Shown here: positions 15,942 through 25,612 of the stretch, in pieces
How positions within the stretch are numbered: position 1 is the first letter of the stretch
How the letters are laid out: every line of letters starts with the position of its first letter
From: Bacteroidetes bacterium UBA1935
GTDB taxonomy: Bacteria > Bacteroidota > Bacteroidia > Chitinophagales > Chitinophagaceae
Length of the DNA stretch: 64,000 nt
NCBI GenBank assembly: GCA_002337045.1
Contig: DDFF01000015.1
Coordinates: forward strand, 1 to 64,000
Direction of reading: 5' to 3'
Program-made: the position numbers and the translations under genes
Notes under the pieces: model-generated
Seen by the model: only the letters and a program-made list of their open reading frames with translations
What the model was told of the DNA's origin: nothing
Database searches by the model: none

Positions 15942-16841
15942 ATGCGTAGATTGTTACTTCTTCTTTTGTTATTTCCATTCGCTGCAGCATCTCAAGTGTT
16001 TACTCAGTACTTTGACGGTGCGGATACGAATATTTACAGTTCAGTCAAAATACATAAAGATACAGGCAGCTTATGGCAGATAGGCAAGCCGCAAAAAATA
16101 ATATTTGATAGTGCCGCAACTAAGCCCAATGCATTGCTAACCGATACTATCAATAACTATCTACCAAACGATACGTCCTCTTTTTATTTCAGGTTGAGCA
16201 GGTTGAATTATAACCTTGCAATTGTTGCAATAAGATGGAAGCAAAAAATTGACATGTATAAAAAACATGCTGGCGGAATAATAGAGTTTTCAGCAGATAC
16301 CGGTAAGACATGGAAGAATGTGTTTAACAGCTCGGAAGTCTACAAGTTTTATGGGTATGACACATTGGCCAACAGAGATACTCTGAATGGTGTTTATACT
16401 ATAAGTGGTACAGATACAGTGTGGAGAGATATATGGTTATGTTTTGAAGGTATATATTTCCGCAACGTAGACTCATTTATGTTGAGATACACATTTGTTT
16501 CTGATACATCAACCAATACAGGAGAAGGATGGATGATTGATAATATGATGGTGCATCCTACTTATTATCATACAGTGAAAAATACAGCAGAAGCAAAAGC
16601 TTTAAGCGTTTATCCTACTGCAACAAACGGACCAGTAACAATTGAAGTAGATAAGGCCGATGCCGGGCAAATTATAGAAAAAGTAATGCTTGTTAATAAT
16701 GATGGTAAAATACTGAAACAGTATACGACATCAGCTTCCCGTTTTGTAATAGATATTGGAAACAATCCAGCAGGAATATATTACTTAAAGGTAATAACAA
16801 ATAAAGTGTCGTTGTCATATCATGTAACACTTAGCAGGTAG
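15942..16841 (+). CDS. T9SS-secreted protein (type A sorting domain)
   Basis: 299 residues. Signal peptide MRRLLLLLLLFPFAAAS. Residues about 20-205 are strand-rich, with FYFRLSRLNYNLAIVAIRWK and a repeated DTL/DTV pattern, probably a jelly-roll or MAM-like adhesion domain. The last about 75 residues are a T9SS sorting domain: the opening reads SVYPTATNGPVTIEV (a divergent YPNP motif), then IEKVMLVNNDGKIL and NPAGIYYLKVITN. Expected to cross the outer membrane and be surface-attached or released. The next gene starts 7 bases later. Confidence 0.82.
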   Translation: MRRLLLLLLLFPFAAASQVFTQYFDGADTNIYSSVKIHKDTGSLWQIGKPQKIIFDSAATKPNALLTDTINNYLPNDTSSFYFRLSRLNYNLAIVAIRWKQKIDMYKKHAGGIIEFSADTGKTWKNVFNSSEVYKFYGYDTLANRDTLNGVYTISGTDTVWRDIWLCFEGIYFRNVDSFMLRYTFVSDTSTNTGEGWMIDNMMVHPTYYHTVKNTAEAKALSVYPTATNGPVTIEVDKADAGQIIEKVMLVNNDGKILKQYTTSASRFVIDIGNNPAGIYYLKVITNKVSLSYHVTLSR

Positions 16842-16848
16842 TTTCAGT

Positions 16849-17898
16849 ATGCTTAAGTATTGGTGTTGTCTGGTTGTTGTTTGCCTGTTATGCGGATTTA
16901 ATAAGAAGAGCAACACGCCGTATCAATTTCCGTATTTGTATTTGTTTCCTCCAATGCCTGTTGCAGAAAGTAATCCTGTAATAAATGAGGGGGTAAAGCT
17001 TGGTAGGCATCTGTTTTATGATCCTATATTAAGCAAGGACAGTACAATAGCATGTGCATCCTGCCACAGGCAGGAAGCTGCATTTAGTGGTTCTCCTGAT
17101 ATTTTTAATAAAGGGTTGGGAGGTGTACTACAAAAAAGAAATACGCTGCCGCTGTTCAATCTCGCATGGTATCCCACTTTGTTTTGGGATGGCAGAGTAA
17201 CAAGTATCGAAGAGCAGGTTTTTCAGCCTGTACAGGCGCACGACGAGATGGGGCTGGATTGGAATACAACTGTAAAACGCATCCTGAACAGTCCGTATTA
17301 TTCTTCAGGCTTTTCAAGTGCCTTTCCGGGAAGAAAGATTGATAGCACGCTGATAGCAAATGTGATTGCCCAGTTTGAACGTACGCTATTGTCGTATCGT
17401 TCAAAGTATGATATGGTATTGGCAAACAAAACAACATTTACCAAAGAAGAAGCAGAAGGTTTTGAAATAATGAATGAGATGACCATGGGTGATTGCCTGC
17501 ATTGTCATACCACAGATGCAGATCCCTTAGGAACAACGCTCGGGTTTAGTAACAACGGACTTGACAGCGCTTCCAAAGAAGATAGCTATTCAGATAAAGG
17601 TAGAGGTGGCATTACGCTTAAAAAAGAAGATAACGGTAAGTTCAAAATCCCTTCTTTAAGAAATCTATCATTCACAGCACCCTATATGCACGATGGCCGT
17701 TTCAAAACACTTGAGGAGGTTTTGGACTTTTATAGTGAACACGTGCATAACGGTATCAATACAGACAGCAAAATGGGTTTTGCCCACATTGGAGGAGTAC
17801 ATCTGTCCAAAGAGCAGAAGCGTAAAGTCATATCATTTCTCAGAACACTGGACGATACCAGTTTTGTAAAGGATGCAGCATTTAGCAATCCGTTTTAG
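16849..17898 (+). CDS. Di-haem cytochrome c peroxidase (CCP/MauG family)
   Basis: 349 residues. Two c-type haem motifs: CASCH (C69, C72, H73) and CLHCH (C216, C219, H220), spaced as in di-haem peroxidases. GRHLFYDPILSKDSTIACASC and NTLPLFNLAWYPTLFWDGRV are classic for the family, and PYMHDGRFKTLEEVLDFYS lies near the C terminus. A hydrophobic N terminus (CCLVVVCLLCGF) acts as a signal; the Cys residues there could make it a lipoprotein. Reduces peroxide using electrons from a periplasmic donor, or may act in MauG-like oxidation. Pairs with the upstream T9SS gene. Confidence 0.92.
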   Translation: MLKYWCCLVVVCLLCGFNKKSNTPYQFPYLYLFPPMPVAESNPVINEGVKLGRHLFYDPILSKDSTIACASCHRQEAAFSGSPDIFNKGLGGVLQKRNTLPLFNLAWYPTLFWDGRVTSIEEQVFQPVQAHDEMGLDWNTTVKRILNSPYYSSGFSSAFPGRKIDSTLIANVIAQFERTLLSYRSKYDMVLANKTTFTKEEAEGFEIMNEMTMGDCLHCHTTDADPLGTTLGFSNNGLDSASKEDSYSDKGRGGITLKKEDNGKFKIPSLRNLSFTAPYMHDGRFKTLEEVLDFYSEHVHNGINTDSKMGFAHIGGVHLSKEQKRKVISFLRTLDDTSFVKDAAFSNPF

Positions 17899-18356
17899 TT
17901 ATTTGCATAAGCATATATATTCAGCGATGCTGCGATGCACAACCATATTGTGTAAGGTAGCATCAACAAACCCCAAGCTCCCAAATTTTTAAATCCCCAC
18001 CAGGTAAACCATGCTACAACAAACAACAGCGCTATAATGACAAATGCGCCCAATCCCATCATATGCCATCTGAAGAAGATAGGATTCCACATCACATTCA
18101 GTACAAACTGAATGGCGAACATCAAGTATAGATTAGGATACAAACGTGGCTCTGCTACTGAAGATGCCTTCCACATAAATATGGAATAGCAAAGCATGAT
18201 GGATGACCATGCCGCACCAAATACCCAACTCGGCGGTGTCCACGGAGCTTTATTTAAAGACTGGTACCACTCATTAGTTTGCGGATTGCCCAACATAAGG
18301 CCGCCTATACCCAGTGCTCCGAAATTTATGATTAGAAATATGATGAACCTTAACAT
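17895..18356 (-). CDS. tspO: TspO/MBR family protein
   Basis: 153 residues with five transmembrane helices. Family signatures: WYQSLNKAPWTPPSWVFGAAW near the N terminus (the W-x-P-P region binding tetrapyrroles), and FVLNVMWNPIFFRWHMMGLG in the fourth quarter. Homologues bind porphyrins and cholesterol-like ligands in the membrane and affect tetrapyrrole and stress control. Its 3' end overlaps the peroxidase gene by 4 bases. Confidence 0.94.
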   Translation of the reverse strand: MLRFIIFLIINFGALGIGGLMLGNPQTNEWYQSLNKAPWTPPSWVFGAAWSSIMLCYSIFMWKASSVAEPRLYPNLYLMFAIQFVLNVMWNPIFFRWHMMGLGAFVIIALLFVVAWFTWWGFKNLGAWGLLMLPYTIWLCIAASLNIYAYANN

Positions 18357-18416
18357 GATAGTATAACAGCCCGATTTTAGAAATGTTTAATCTATGGCAT
18401 GGTAAAGCTATGTTAA

Positions 18417-19112
18417 TTAAAACAATCTGTACCCTAAAGATATGCCTGTGTATTGTGCCTTGACAGATGATGCGGCATTGTCCGGATTGGAACGTATATC
18501 ATACAGGCTGTATTCGTGGTATACGGCTAGCAAATACCTGTCTTTGTACATAAATCGCATTTGCAGCTTCAGCGCAATATCCAGTGCATTCATATCATAG
18601 CTGTCGCGCGTAGGGCTGTATTTAGACGGAGTAAACCATCCCTTAATCCTATAAGTAGCACCGCTGTTTTCTACCAGTTCGTTATTCTTATAGTTCTCAT
18701 AATCGTATCGCATGCTGCCGGACAGAAAGAAATTATAATGCATACCACCGTCTGCCCATACTTGCAGTTTCTTGGTTTTGATGGTTTTTACTGATAGCAT
18801 TAGTGGTATAGAGAGGTATCGCATTCTGTATTGTGTCAGGTAGTAAGATTTGTCTTGTTCAAAAGTCTCCTTTTGTACAGTATTATATCCCCTGATAGAG
18901 TACATCAATCCTGTTTGCAGCGATACACTGTTAGTAATAGGGATATTGAATGTAAGTGATGCATTAGGTTGTACTACAGGCAGGTATTTCTCTGTATTCT
19001 TAGCATTAGCATAAGATACGGCACCGCCAATAGATATGCTTGACTGAATCTGTGCAATGGAGCACAGAGGCAACAGTACTAATGATAATATGGTGATCCG
19101 CGTCTTTTTCAT
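18417..19112 (-). CDS. Outer-membrane beta-barrel protein (porin/PorT type)
   Basis: 231 residues from MKKTRITILSLVLLPLCS; the frame extends three codons upstream. After the signal (ends SIAQ), paired amphipathic strands run to the end: SSISIGGAVSYANAKN, SLTFNIPITNSVSLQTGLMY, YLSIPLMLSVKTIKTKKLQV, RFMYKDRYLLAVYHEYSLYD, and a last strand GISLGYRLF ending in Phe, the usual beta-barrel insertion signal. It matches the outer membrane beta-barrel (PF13568-like) group. Divergent from the TonB receptor gene with a 220-base gap. Confidence 0.82.
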   Translation of the reverse strand: MKKTRITILSLVLLPLCSIAQIQSSISIGGAVSYANAKNTEKYLPVVQPNASLTFNIPITNSVSLQTGLMYSIRGYNTVQKETFEQDKSYYLTQYRMRYLSIPLMLSVKTIKTKKLQVWADGGMHYNFFLSGSMRYDYENYKNNELVENSGATYRIKGWFTPSKYSPTRDSYDMNALDIALKLQMRFMYKDRYLLAVYHEYSLYDIRSNPDNAASSVKAQYTGISLGYRLF

Positions 19113-19143
19113 AATGCACACTACAAGTTAACTACATATATCC

Positions 19144-19256
19144 GGCAATATTGTTAATGCGTTTTCGTAGATAGGTATTTTAACACCATTATGACACAAT
19201 GAGTGTCGGTTTTAACTGATGGCTTAACATTCCCGTTTCAATTTGTTAATACTGCG
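19144..19256 (+). promoter_or_regulatory. Upstream motif region of the TonB receptor gene
   Basis: Holds two segments that recur upstream of the partner gene at 22293. The first is GGCAATATT-GTTAATGCG (19144-19161). The second is TAACATT-N12-TGTTAAT-N2-TGCG (19225-19256), kept with exactly the same spacing at 22210-22241. The TTAACA/TGTTAA halves make an inverted repeat. Probably an operator or activator site; the regulator is unknown. Confidence 0.45.
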
Positions 19257-19304
19257 TATACATTTTCATAACACTGCCGAAACCCCTTTGCCTGAGAGCC
19301 TTTA

Positions 19305-19312
19305 TAGTTTTG
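19305..19312 (+). promoter_or_regulatory. Putative -7 box of the TonB receptor gene (TAGTTTTG)
   Basis: Perfect TAnnTTTG match 20 bases before the preferred ATG at 19333. Its position supports that start over the ATG at 19243. The shared motif lies about 50 bases upstream. Confidence 0.4.
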
Positions 19313-19332
19313 CACTTCATAAAATCATATGT

Positions 19333-22197
19333 ATGCGCAATAAGTTATACCTCACATTTATTTTGGTTGGTATTTATATTCTTTTGTCCTTCAATTCATT
19401 TGCTGCAAAGATTTTTGGTGTAGTAAGAGATGAGAAAAACGAGCCGCTGATAGGCGCAGTAGTTGTACTGAAGGGCTTGGAAAAAGGTACACAAACAGAT
19501 GTAGATGGTAAGTATGAATTTGATAATGTAGAAGATGGTACTTACGAGATTGTATTCTCTATGGTTACCTATAAAAAAGTATTGAAGACCATCACTGTAT
19601 TGAAAGGTAAGGATATTGAATTGAATGCGGTGCTGGTAGAAGAAGGGAATAAAAAACTAACAGATGTTACAGTAAAGGCCAACAAAATCACCAATACAGA
19701 GAATGCTGTAATGATGGAAATCCGTAAAAGTAATGCGGTAGTAAGTGGTATCAGTGCGCAGCAAATAGCCAAGACAATGGATCGCAATGCTGCAGAGGTT
19801 GTAAAGCGTGTTCCAGGTGTTACTATTATGGAGGATAAATTCATCATGGTTCGTGGTTTGAATGACAGGTATAATTCTGTATGGTTGAATGATGTGGGAG
19901 CGCCAAGTAGCGAAGTAGACAAAAAAGCTTTTTCGTTCGATATGATACCAAGCGGACAGATAGACCGCATCATGGTTTACAAGACACCTTCACCAGAGCT
20001 GCCTGGCGATTTTGCTGGTGGTATGGTTAAGATATATACAACATCTATACCTACTAAGAATAGCTACAATGTAGGTTTTCAGCTTTCAAGCAGAGAATAT
20101 TCAACAGGTACAGACTTTAATTACAACAAACGCTCAAAGACAGACTGGTTGGGTTTTGATGATGGTATGAGGAGTCTTCCAGAGGCTGTACAGAAATCTG
20201 AATTCGTAAAAAGGAACGATCCGGATAATAACGAAATGACGAAGTCGTTTGGTAATAACTGGCAAATATTTACAAAGAAGCAAACACCTGATATAAGGGC
20301 GAATATTGCAGCAGCAAATATCTTCAGCATCAAAAAAGTAAGGATAGGAAACACATTCAGTGGTTCTTACTCAAATACTGCAACCAACTATGAAAATAAA
20401 CGTTACGACTGGGATTCGGTAACAAATAACAATGACTACACAGATAAACAATCTGTAAACAACATCAATACTGCATTGATGGACAATATTGCAGTAGCGT
20501 GGGGAAACAATAAGATTGAACTTAAAAATTTATACAACCAGCTATCACGTGCATCTGTAACAGTAAGGAATGCCCTGCCGGATTCAAACAGGGGTAATCA
20601 GCGTAGTTATGTAATGAGTTACGAGAGCAGGGCGGTATACAGCACACAACTTACAGGCTCTCATAAAAGCAGGGACGATAGCCGTAAGTATACTTGGAGT
20701 CTTGGTTATACAGATATGTTCAGAAATCTCCCTGATCTTAGGAGAATAAGTTATTACAAACAGATTGACCAATCTGATTCTTTGTACAAAGCTGGTGTTC
20801 CTGTTGGCGCTCCCGATGTTAATAATGGTGGTGGTAGAGTATACTCACAATTATTTGAAAAAACATACGCATTTAGTCATCAGTATACCCAGAAAATAAA
20901 AATCGGTGATTACGAATTTGAAGGTTCTATCGGTAACTATATTGAACAAAAAGGGAGGGCTTATAATCTTAGACAGTTTGGTTATACAATTGCGTCCAGT
21001 ACGCCATTTTTAGAAAAGAACAGATTGCTGACTACCGGCATCAATGATATTTTTGCAGACTCTAATGTCGGTGCAAAAAATCGTTTCAGGATTGAGGAAA
21101 ATACGTTGTCTACAGATAAGTACGATGCCAAAAATCAATTGATAGCCAGCTTTGTTTCTTTTAAACTGCCTGCATTTTATAATAAAATGACTATCTATGG
21201 AGGTGTTAGGCACGAGTATAATACATACAAACTGATATCTCAGGACCAGGCAAAAAACTTTCTAGCACCAGTAATAAAAACAAATTTTTTCCTACCATCA
21301 ATTAATGTTTCGTATGCTATTACAGACAAGCAGTTAGTAAGGGTGGCATATGGTAAAACACTGAATAGGCCTGAGTTTAGAGAGAATGCTCCATTTTTCT
21401 TCTACGATATGGAAAATCGATGGGGTATATACGGCGCTATGGCTCCTACATCAATAAATCCTTCACCTAACGGAGATACATTAGATGTAGCTAAAATACA
21501 CAATGTAGACGCACGTTGGGAGTGGTATCCTTCTTCAAGCGAGTTGATACAAGCCGGCGTATTCTATAAAAAGATATTGAATCCCATACAGACAGTTATT
21601 AATAACCCAACAGGTGATAGCAGGTCCTTTACTTTCGCAAATATGAAAGAGGCATATAGTGCAGGTGTTGAGGTTGATATTCGTAAAAACTTGGTTTTTA
21701 TTGACGGGCTTGTTGGTACAAATATTTTTAAAGACTTTCAATTTATCGGTAATGCAGCATGGATTAAGAGTAGGGTATTTGCAGATACTTCTAAAGGTGA
21801 TTTAAGTGATATGCCCTTGCAGGGACAATCCCCTTATACCTACAATGCCGGATTGTACTACCAGAGTGATAGTTTGGGCTTATCAGCAACTTTAGTTTAT
21901 AATGTTTACGGGCCAAGGATATTTGCGATAGGTATTCCTAATATGAAAGTAGGTTCAATATATGAGATGCCATTCAATTCTATGGATTTGATAATTACAA
22001 AAAGACTCATGAAGTACGTTACATTAAGCTTTGGCGTGCAGAATCTACTCAATCAGCAAAACCGCCAATATATTGATGTGGACTATGGTAATACTATAAA
22101 AGCTAATTACCAGAATGATGCATCTCAAAGCGATAGGCCATCCAACCTGTTTAGGCCTGGCCGTTACTTTACGTTTGGTATCAAGTGCAAGCTTTAG
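19333..22197 (+). CDS. TonB-dependent receptor with carboxypeptidase-like N-terminal domain
   Basis: 954 residues from MRNKLYLTFILVGIYILL; the frame is open for 30 more codons but those are not signal-like and would precede the promoter box. After the signal (ends NSFA), a CarboxypepD_reg-like beta-sandwich (AKIFGVVRDEKNEPLIGAVV; DGKYEFDNVEDGTYEIVFSM), a plug domain (DRNAAEVVKRVPGVTIMEDK, FIMVRGLNDRYNSVWLNDVG) and a large barrel follow, ending FRPGRYFTFGIKCKL. YGKTLNRPEFRE lies in the barrel. The substrate is unknown. The following T9SS gene is its usual companion in Bacteroidota; no SusD is present. Confidence 0.93.
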   Translation: MRNKLYLTFILVGIYILLSFNSFAAKIFGVVRDEKNEPLIGAVVVLKGLEKGTQTDVDGKYEFDNVEDGTYEIVFSMVTYKKVLKTITVLKGKDIELNAVLVEEGNKKLTDVTVKANKITNTENAVMMEIRKSNAVVSGISAQQIAKTMDRNAAEVVKRVPGVTIMEDKFIMVRGLNDRYNSVWLNDVGAPSSEVDKKAFSFDMIPSGQIDRIMVYKTPSPELPGDFAGGMVKIYTTSIPTKNSYNVGFQLSSREYSTGTDFNYNKRSKTDWLGFDDGMRSLPEAVQKSEFVKRNDPDNNEMTKSFGNNWQIFTKKQTPDIRANIAAANIFSIKKVRIGNTFSGSYSNTATNYENKRYDWDSVTNNNDYTDKQSVNNINTALMDNIAVAWGNNKIELKNLYNQLSRASVTVRNALPDSNRGNQRSYVMSYESRAVYSTQLTGSHKSRDDSRKYTWSLGYTDMFRNLPDLRRISYYKQIDQSDSLYKAGVPVGAPDVNNGGGRVYSQLFEKTYAFSHQYTQKIKIGDYEFEGSIGNYIEQKGRAYNLRQFGYTIASSTPFLEKNRLLTTGINDIFADSNVGAKNRFRIEENTLSTDKYDAKNQLIASFVSFKLPAFYNKMTIYGGVRHEYNTYKLISQDQAKNFLAPVIKTNFFLPSINVSYAITDKQLVRVAYGKTLNRPEFRENAPFFFYDMENRWGIYGAMAPTSINPSPNGDTLDVAKIHNVDARWEWYPSSSELIQAGVFYKKILNPIQTVINNPTGDSRSFTFANMKEAYSAGVEVDIRKNLVFIDGLVGTNIFKDFQFIGNAAWIKSRVFADTSKGDLSDMPLQGQSPYTYNAGLYYQSDSLGLSATLVYNVYGPRIFAIGIPNMKVGSIYEMPFNSMDLIITKRLMKYVTLSFGVQNLLNQQNRQYIDVDYGNTIKANYQNDASQSDRPSNLFRPGRYFTFGIKCKL

Positions 22198-22202
22198 TAA
22201 AC

Positions 22203-22246
22203 ATTGCCGTAACATTGACATAATTCCTTGTTAATGTTGCGGCAAT
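22203..22246 (+). promoter_or_regulatory. Inverted repeat and tandem motif upstream of the beta-helix gene
   Basis: ATTGCCGTAACATT (22203-22216) pairs with AATGTTGCGGCAAT (22233-22246), one G-U, loop of 16; no U tract, so it may be an operator rather than a terminator. Within it, AACATTG occurs twice (22200-22206 and 22211-22217) with an 11-base period. TAACATT-N12-TGTTAAT-N2-TGCG (22210-22241) matches the site upstream of the TonB receptor. Confidence 0.5.
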
Positions 22247-22292
22247 ATTCCGTTAATACGCTCACTCTACTTTCGCAATCAAATAATAAAAC

Positions 22293-24161
22293 ATGAAAAG
22301 ACTTTTCTTCTTAACAGTATCGCTGATTGCAGTAGCAACGCAGGCATTTGCGTTCAATACTGTAACTGTGAAAGACAGTATCTCAACAAACACAACGTGG
22401 ACTGCCGGTCAACAGTATTTATTAAAAGGTTTTGTGTATGTAACTAATGGTACAACACTTACCATCAATCCGGGTACTATTATCCGTGGTGATAAAGCAT
22501 CAAAAGGTTCATTGATTGTAGAACGTGGTGCTAAAATCATTGCTGCGGGTACTGCAGATCTTCCAATTATTTTTACTTCAAACGAACCACAAGGTAGCCG
22601 TACTTATGGCGACTGGGGTGGTCTTATTATTTGTGGTAAAGCACCTGTAAACTGGACTGCCGGTGAAGCTCAGGTAGAAGGTGGCCCTCGCTCTTTATAT
22701 GGTGGTACAGATGCTAACGATAATAGCGGTACGTTATCTTATGTTCGTATAGAATTTGCGGGTATCGCATTCTCTCCGAACAATGAGGTGAACAGCCTTA
22801 CACTGTGTGGTGTAGGTGCAGGTACACAAATAGACCACGTCATGGTTTCTTATGGCGGCGATGATGGTATTGAATGGTTTGGTGGTACTGTAAACGCTAA
22901 ATATCTGGTATCACACCGCATGGTTGATGATGACTTTGATAATGACAATGGTTTTAGTGGTAAAGTTCAGTTCTTCGTTTCTCAAAAAGATCCTAACGTA
23001 GCAGATATCAGTGGTTCTAAAGCTATTGAATCAGATAGTTATCTGGCAGGTACTGTAGATGGTAAAACAGATGCTTCAAAAGCTACTAAAGCTGTTTTTT
23101 CTAACGGTACTATGATAGGCCCTGTTGTTACCCCTACATCTACAGCTTACGACGTTGTTCAGCACACTGCTGGTGTACATATTCGTCGTGGTAGCTCACT
23201 GAGCCTCTTCAACTCTATCATTGGTGGTTTTGCTTGTGGCTTGTTGATTGATGAGTCTTCTTCAACGTTCGGTTCTACTACTAAAAATATCGGTAGCGGT
23301 TCTATGGAGTTCAAATCAAACATCATTGCTGGTACATCTACTACAGGTATCCCTTCAGGTGCTCCAAACAAAAATATCGTATTCGTAGTTAACGGTGCTC
23401 GTTCACTGACACCTACATCTGCGAATGCTGACTCTGCTACTTCTGGCAACACAGATTGGACTCCATATTCTGGTCCATTTGCTTACTTGCAAGACCCATC
23501 TGCCGGCAACTTCCAATATGCATCAATGACAAGCCAGCTTACATTGTGGAATCCTTTTGACGAAACAAGCCCTAACTTCTTCCCTAAGAGTTCTTCTCCG
23601 GTTATCTACAACAACAAAGCATTACCTTCTTATATACCTGCTGGTACATTCCCTGGTAACGTTTATCCGTTCGATTGTTCAAAAGCTATCAATACAGATA
23701 CTTCAAACAAATTTGCTAATTACAATGCGCCAACAGTAGTTCCTAACTTCTCTTCTTCAAAAGTTAGCGATCCGTTCTTTACAAAGACTAACTATGTAGG
23801 TGCGTTTGGTTGCGCTGGTGACAACTGGATGGCTAAATGGACAAACTTCGATCCTAACAATACATTCTACGAAACGGTTGTTTCTGTAGAAAACATCGAA
23901 GAAAACATTGAAGCAACTTCAGTTTATCCAAACCCTGCTACTACTAATGCTTATGTAAACATCGCGCTGAAACAAAATACAGATGTTAATATCTATCTGG
24001 TTGATATGACAGGCCGTGTTGTTAAAAACATATTCGCTGGTAAAACTTCAGGTTCTCAGACTTACAATATAGACCTGTCGGGTGTAAATGCAGGCATCTA
24101 TTTCGTTACTGTAGCATCTGCTAACGGACAGAAGACAGCCAAACTGACTGTTATCAAATAA
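22293..24161 (+). CDS. T9SS-secreted right-handed beta-helix-like protein
   Basis: 622 residues. Signal peptide ends QAFAF. The N-terminal half reads as repeated parallel-beta-helix turns: NGTTLTINPGTIIRGDKA, GSLIVERGAKIIAAGTADLP, YGDWGGLIICGKAP, GTLSYVRIEFAGIAF, IDHVMVSYGGDDGIEWFGG. The C-terminal about 80 residues are a T9SS type A sorting domain (SVYPNPATTNAYVNI, VYLVDMTGRVV-like region, GIYFVTVASANGQ). Asn/Gly/Ser/Thr-rich and probably surface-exposed. It follows the TonB receptor by 95 bases and probably acts with it in nutrient capture; the ligand is unknown. Confidence 0.88.
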   Translation: MKRLFFLTVSLIAVATQAFAFNTVTVKDSISTNTTWTAGQQYLLKGFVYVTNGTTLTINPGTIIRGDKASKGSLIVERGAKIIAAGTADLPIIFTSNEPQGSRTYGDWGGLIICGKAPVNWTAGEAQVEGGPRSLYGGTDANDNSGTLSYVRIEFAGIAFSPNNEVNSLTLCGVGAGTQIDHVMVSYGGDDGIEWFGGTVNAKYLVSHRMVDDDFDNDNGFSGKVQFFVSQKDPNVADISGSKAIESDSYLAGTVDGKTDASKATKAVFSNGTMIGPVVTPTSTAYDVVQHTAGVHIRRGSSLSLFNSIIGGFACGLLIDESSSTFGSTTKNIGSGSMEFKSNIIAGTSTTGIPSGAPNKNIVFVVNGARSLTPTSANADSATSGNTDWTPYSGPFAYLQDPSAGNFQYASMTSQLTLWNPFDETSPNFFPKSSSPVIYNNKALPSYIPAGTFPGNVYPFDCSKAINTDTSNKFANYNAPTVVPNFSSSKVSDPFFTKTNYVGAFGCAGDNWMAKWTNFDPNNTFYETVVSVENIEENIEATSVYPNPATTNAYVNIALKQNTDVNIYLVDMTGRVVKNIFAGKTSGSQTYNIDLSGVNAGIYFVTVASANGQKTAKLTVIK

Positions 24162-24184
24162 TTTACATGTGGTTTATTTAAACA

Positions 24185-24221
24185 AAAGCCGGTGGGTTCT
24201 CCCGTCGGCTTTCCTTTTTTT
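24185..24221 (+). terminator. Rho-independent terminator after the beta-helix gene
   Basis: AAAGCCGGTGGG (24185-24196) pairs with CCCGTCGGCTTT (24201-24212, two G-U), 4-base loop, then CC and seven T. The T run overlaps the stop of the convergent histidine kinase gene. Confidence 0.88.
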
Positions 24222-25527
24222 ATGCGATTGGTAACGATATGAAGAATGTTGTACCTGCTTCAGGTTGGCTGTCAAAACGTATACTTCCGTTTTGTAGTTC
24301 TATATATTCCTTGCAAAGAACCAGCCCCAGGCCTATGCCTTTCTCGTTATTAGTACCATAGGTAGAACGTATCTTTAGAGAGAATATTTCACTTTGTTGT
24401 TCCAGTGGTATGCCTGCGCCATTATCTGTAATGGCTATAATAACCCTGTCATTATCTGTAGTTGTAGAAATGGATATTTTCCCGAATGATGGGGTGAATT
24501 TAATGGCGTTATTCAACAGGTTACGTACTACAAGCTGCAGCATATCCTCATCACATGTCGCCGTCAATCGTTTGTCTATATTGTTTTCAAAGCGAATGTC
24601 TTTTTGAGAGGCGATAGCATGTTGTGTATTAATAGTACTTGTAAGAATCTCTGATATATTGTTGGCTTTTAGTTTTGCACTCACACCTTCCATTTGGGTT
24701 TTAGACCACGATAGCAGGTTGAATAATAAGTCTGATGTATTCTTTGTCAGGTCTAAAAGTTCCTTTTTAGCAACAACTTTTTCATTTTCATCCAACATAT
24801 TCAATGACAGAAGCTCCAGATAGCTCTGCATAGTATTCAACGGGCTCCTCAGGTCGTGCGATAGGATGGAGAAAAGTTTGTTTTTCTCAGCGTTCACTTT
24901 CTCCAGTTCTTCGTTATGCAGTTGTATGGCCAAAGCTTTCTTATCTGCCGAAGACTTTTCGTAGTCATAGTTGGCGCGTATAAAGTTCAGCGTAGCATAC
25001 GATAACACTAGCATGATGCTGAAAGATACGGCAGTATCTATATCTCTGTCGGTAGGTGTCTGGTATGTAATCGGTGCAATGCCGGGGTTGTTATGGTTGA
25101 TGATTAATAATGCAAATACATTAATTAAATGGAGTATTGTCCAAAGCCAATATGTCTTTCTTGGGAAAATAGCGATCAGGAATACATACGTCAGGAAAAA
25201 ACAAAGAAAAGTAGGCCCGTCTATTCCTGAGTTATAAAAAAAGTTCAGAGTCAGAAAACAGTAGGAGAGAACAGCAAATAGGATTCTGCTCAGGTAAAAC
25301 CTTTTCCTGATTCTTGACAGGTAGTACAGGTATGCCTGCAAGCCCAGAATACTTGCGGTGAGGGCTAATATCCACGTAGGGTAGCCAAGCATATAATTCA
25401 TTGGCAGGGCAATAGCAACAGCTACGATTGCTATGATGTTTATCATGTTAAACATTCTGTTCTCCAGCGTGAATTCAGAATGGTGCCCGATAACAGATCT
25501 GTACAGCTTCTTTATCCTGGTTTCCAA
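24220..25527 (-). CDS. Membrane sensor histidine kinase
   Basis: 435 residues. Six hydrophobic segments between residues about 27 and 185 form the sensor; there is no PAS or HAMP domain. A coiled linker (YEKSSADKKALAIQLHNEEL) leads to the dimerisation H-box SILSHDLRSPLN with phospho-acceptor H224. The N-box NLLNNAIKFTP, the G1 box DNGAGIP and the G2 box GIGLGLVLC are intact, so the ATPase domain is complete. No response regulator gene is adjacent, so it is an orphan kinase. Stimulus unknown. Next gene on the same strand starts upstream at 26374 with an 85-base gap. Confidence 0.93.
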   Translation of the reverse strand: METRIKKLYRSVIGHHSEFTLENRMFNMINIIAIVAVAIALPMNYMLGYPTWILALTASILGLQAYLYYLSRIRKRFYLSRILFAVLSYCFLTLNFFYNSGIDGPTFLCFFLTYVFLIAIFPRKTYWLWTILHLINVFALLIINHNNPGIAPITYQTPTDRDIDTAVSFSIMLVLSYATLNFIRANYDYEKSSADKKALAIQLHNEELEKVNAEKNKLFSILSHDLRSPLNTMQSYLELLSLNMLDENEKVVAKKELLDLTKNTSDLLFNLLSWSKTQMEGVSAKLKANNISEILTSTINTQHAIASQKDIRFENNIDKRLTATCDEDMLQLVVRNLLNNAIKFTPSFGKISISTTTDNDRVIIAITDNGAGIPLEQQSEIFSLKIRSTYGTNNEKGIGLGLVLCKEYIELQNGSIRFDSQPEAGTTFFISLPIA

Positions 25528-25612
25528 AAGGTATTATTTAACGGCGTTTGTTTGCTGATAGCCAATGTACAAAATATAAATCTTTCAACTTATGCGTTTT
25601 GTCATTAGTCTG

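Noticed and set aside
22200..22217. Definite PHO box
   Set aside because: The 11-base tandem AACATTG fits the spacing of such sites, but the sequence is not the known consensus and the site upstream of the receptor has a 12-base period, so only a motif is reported.
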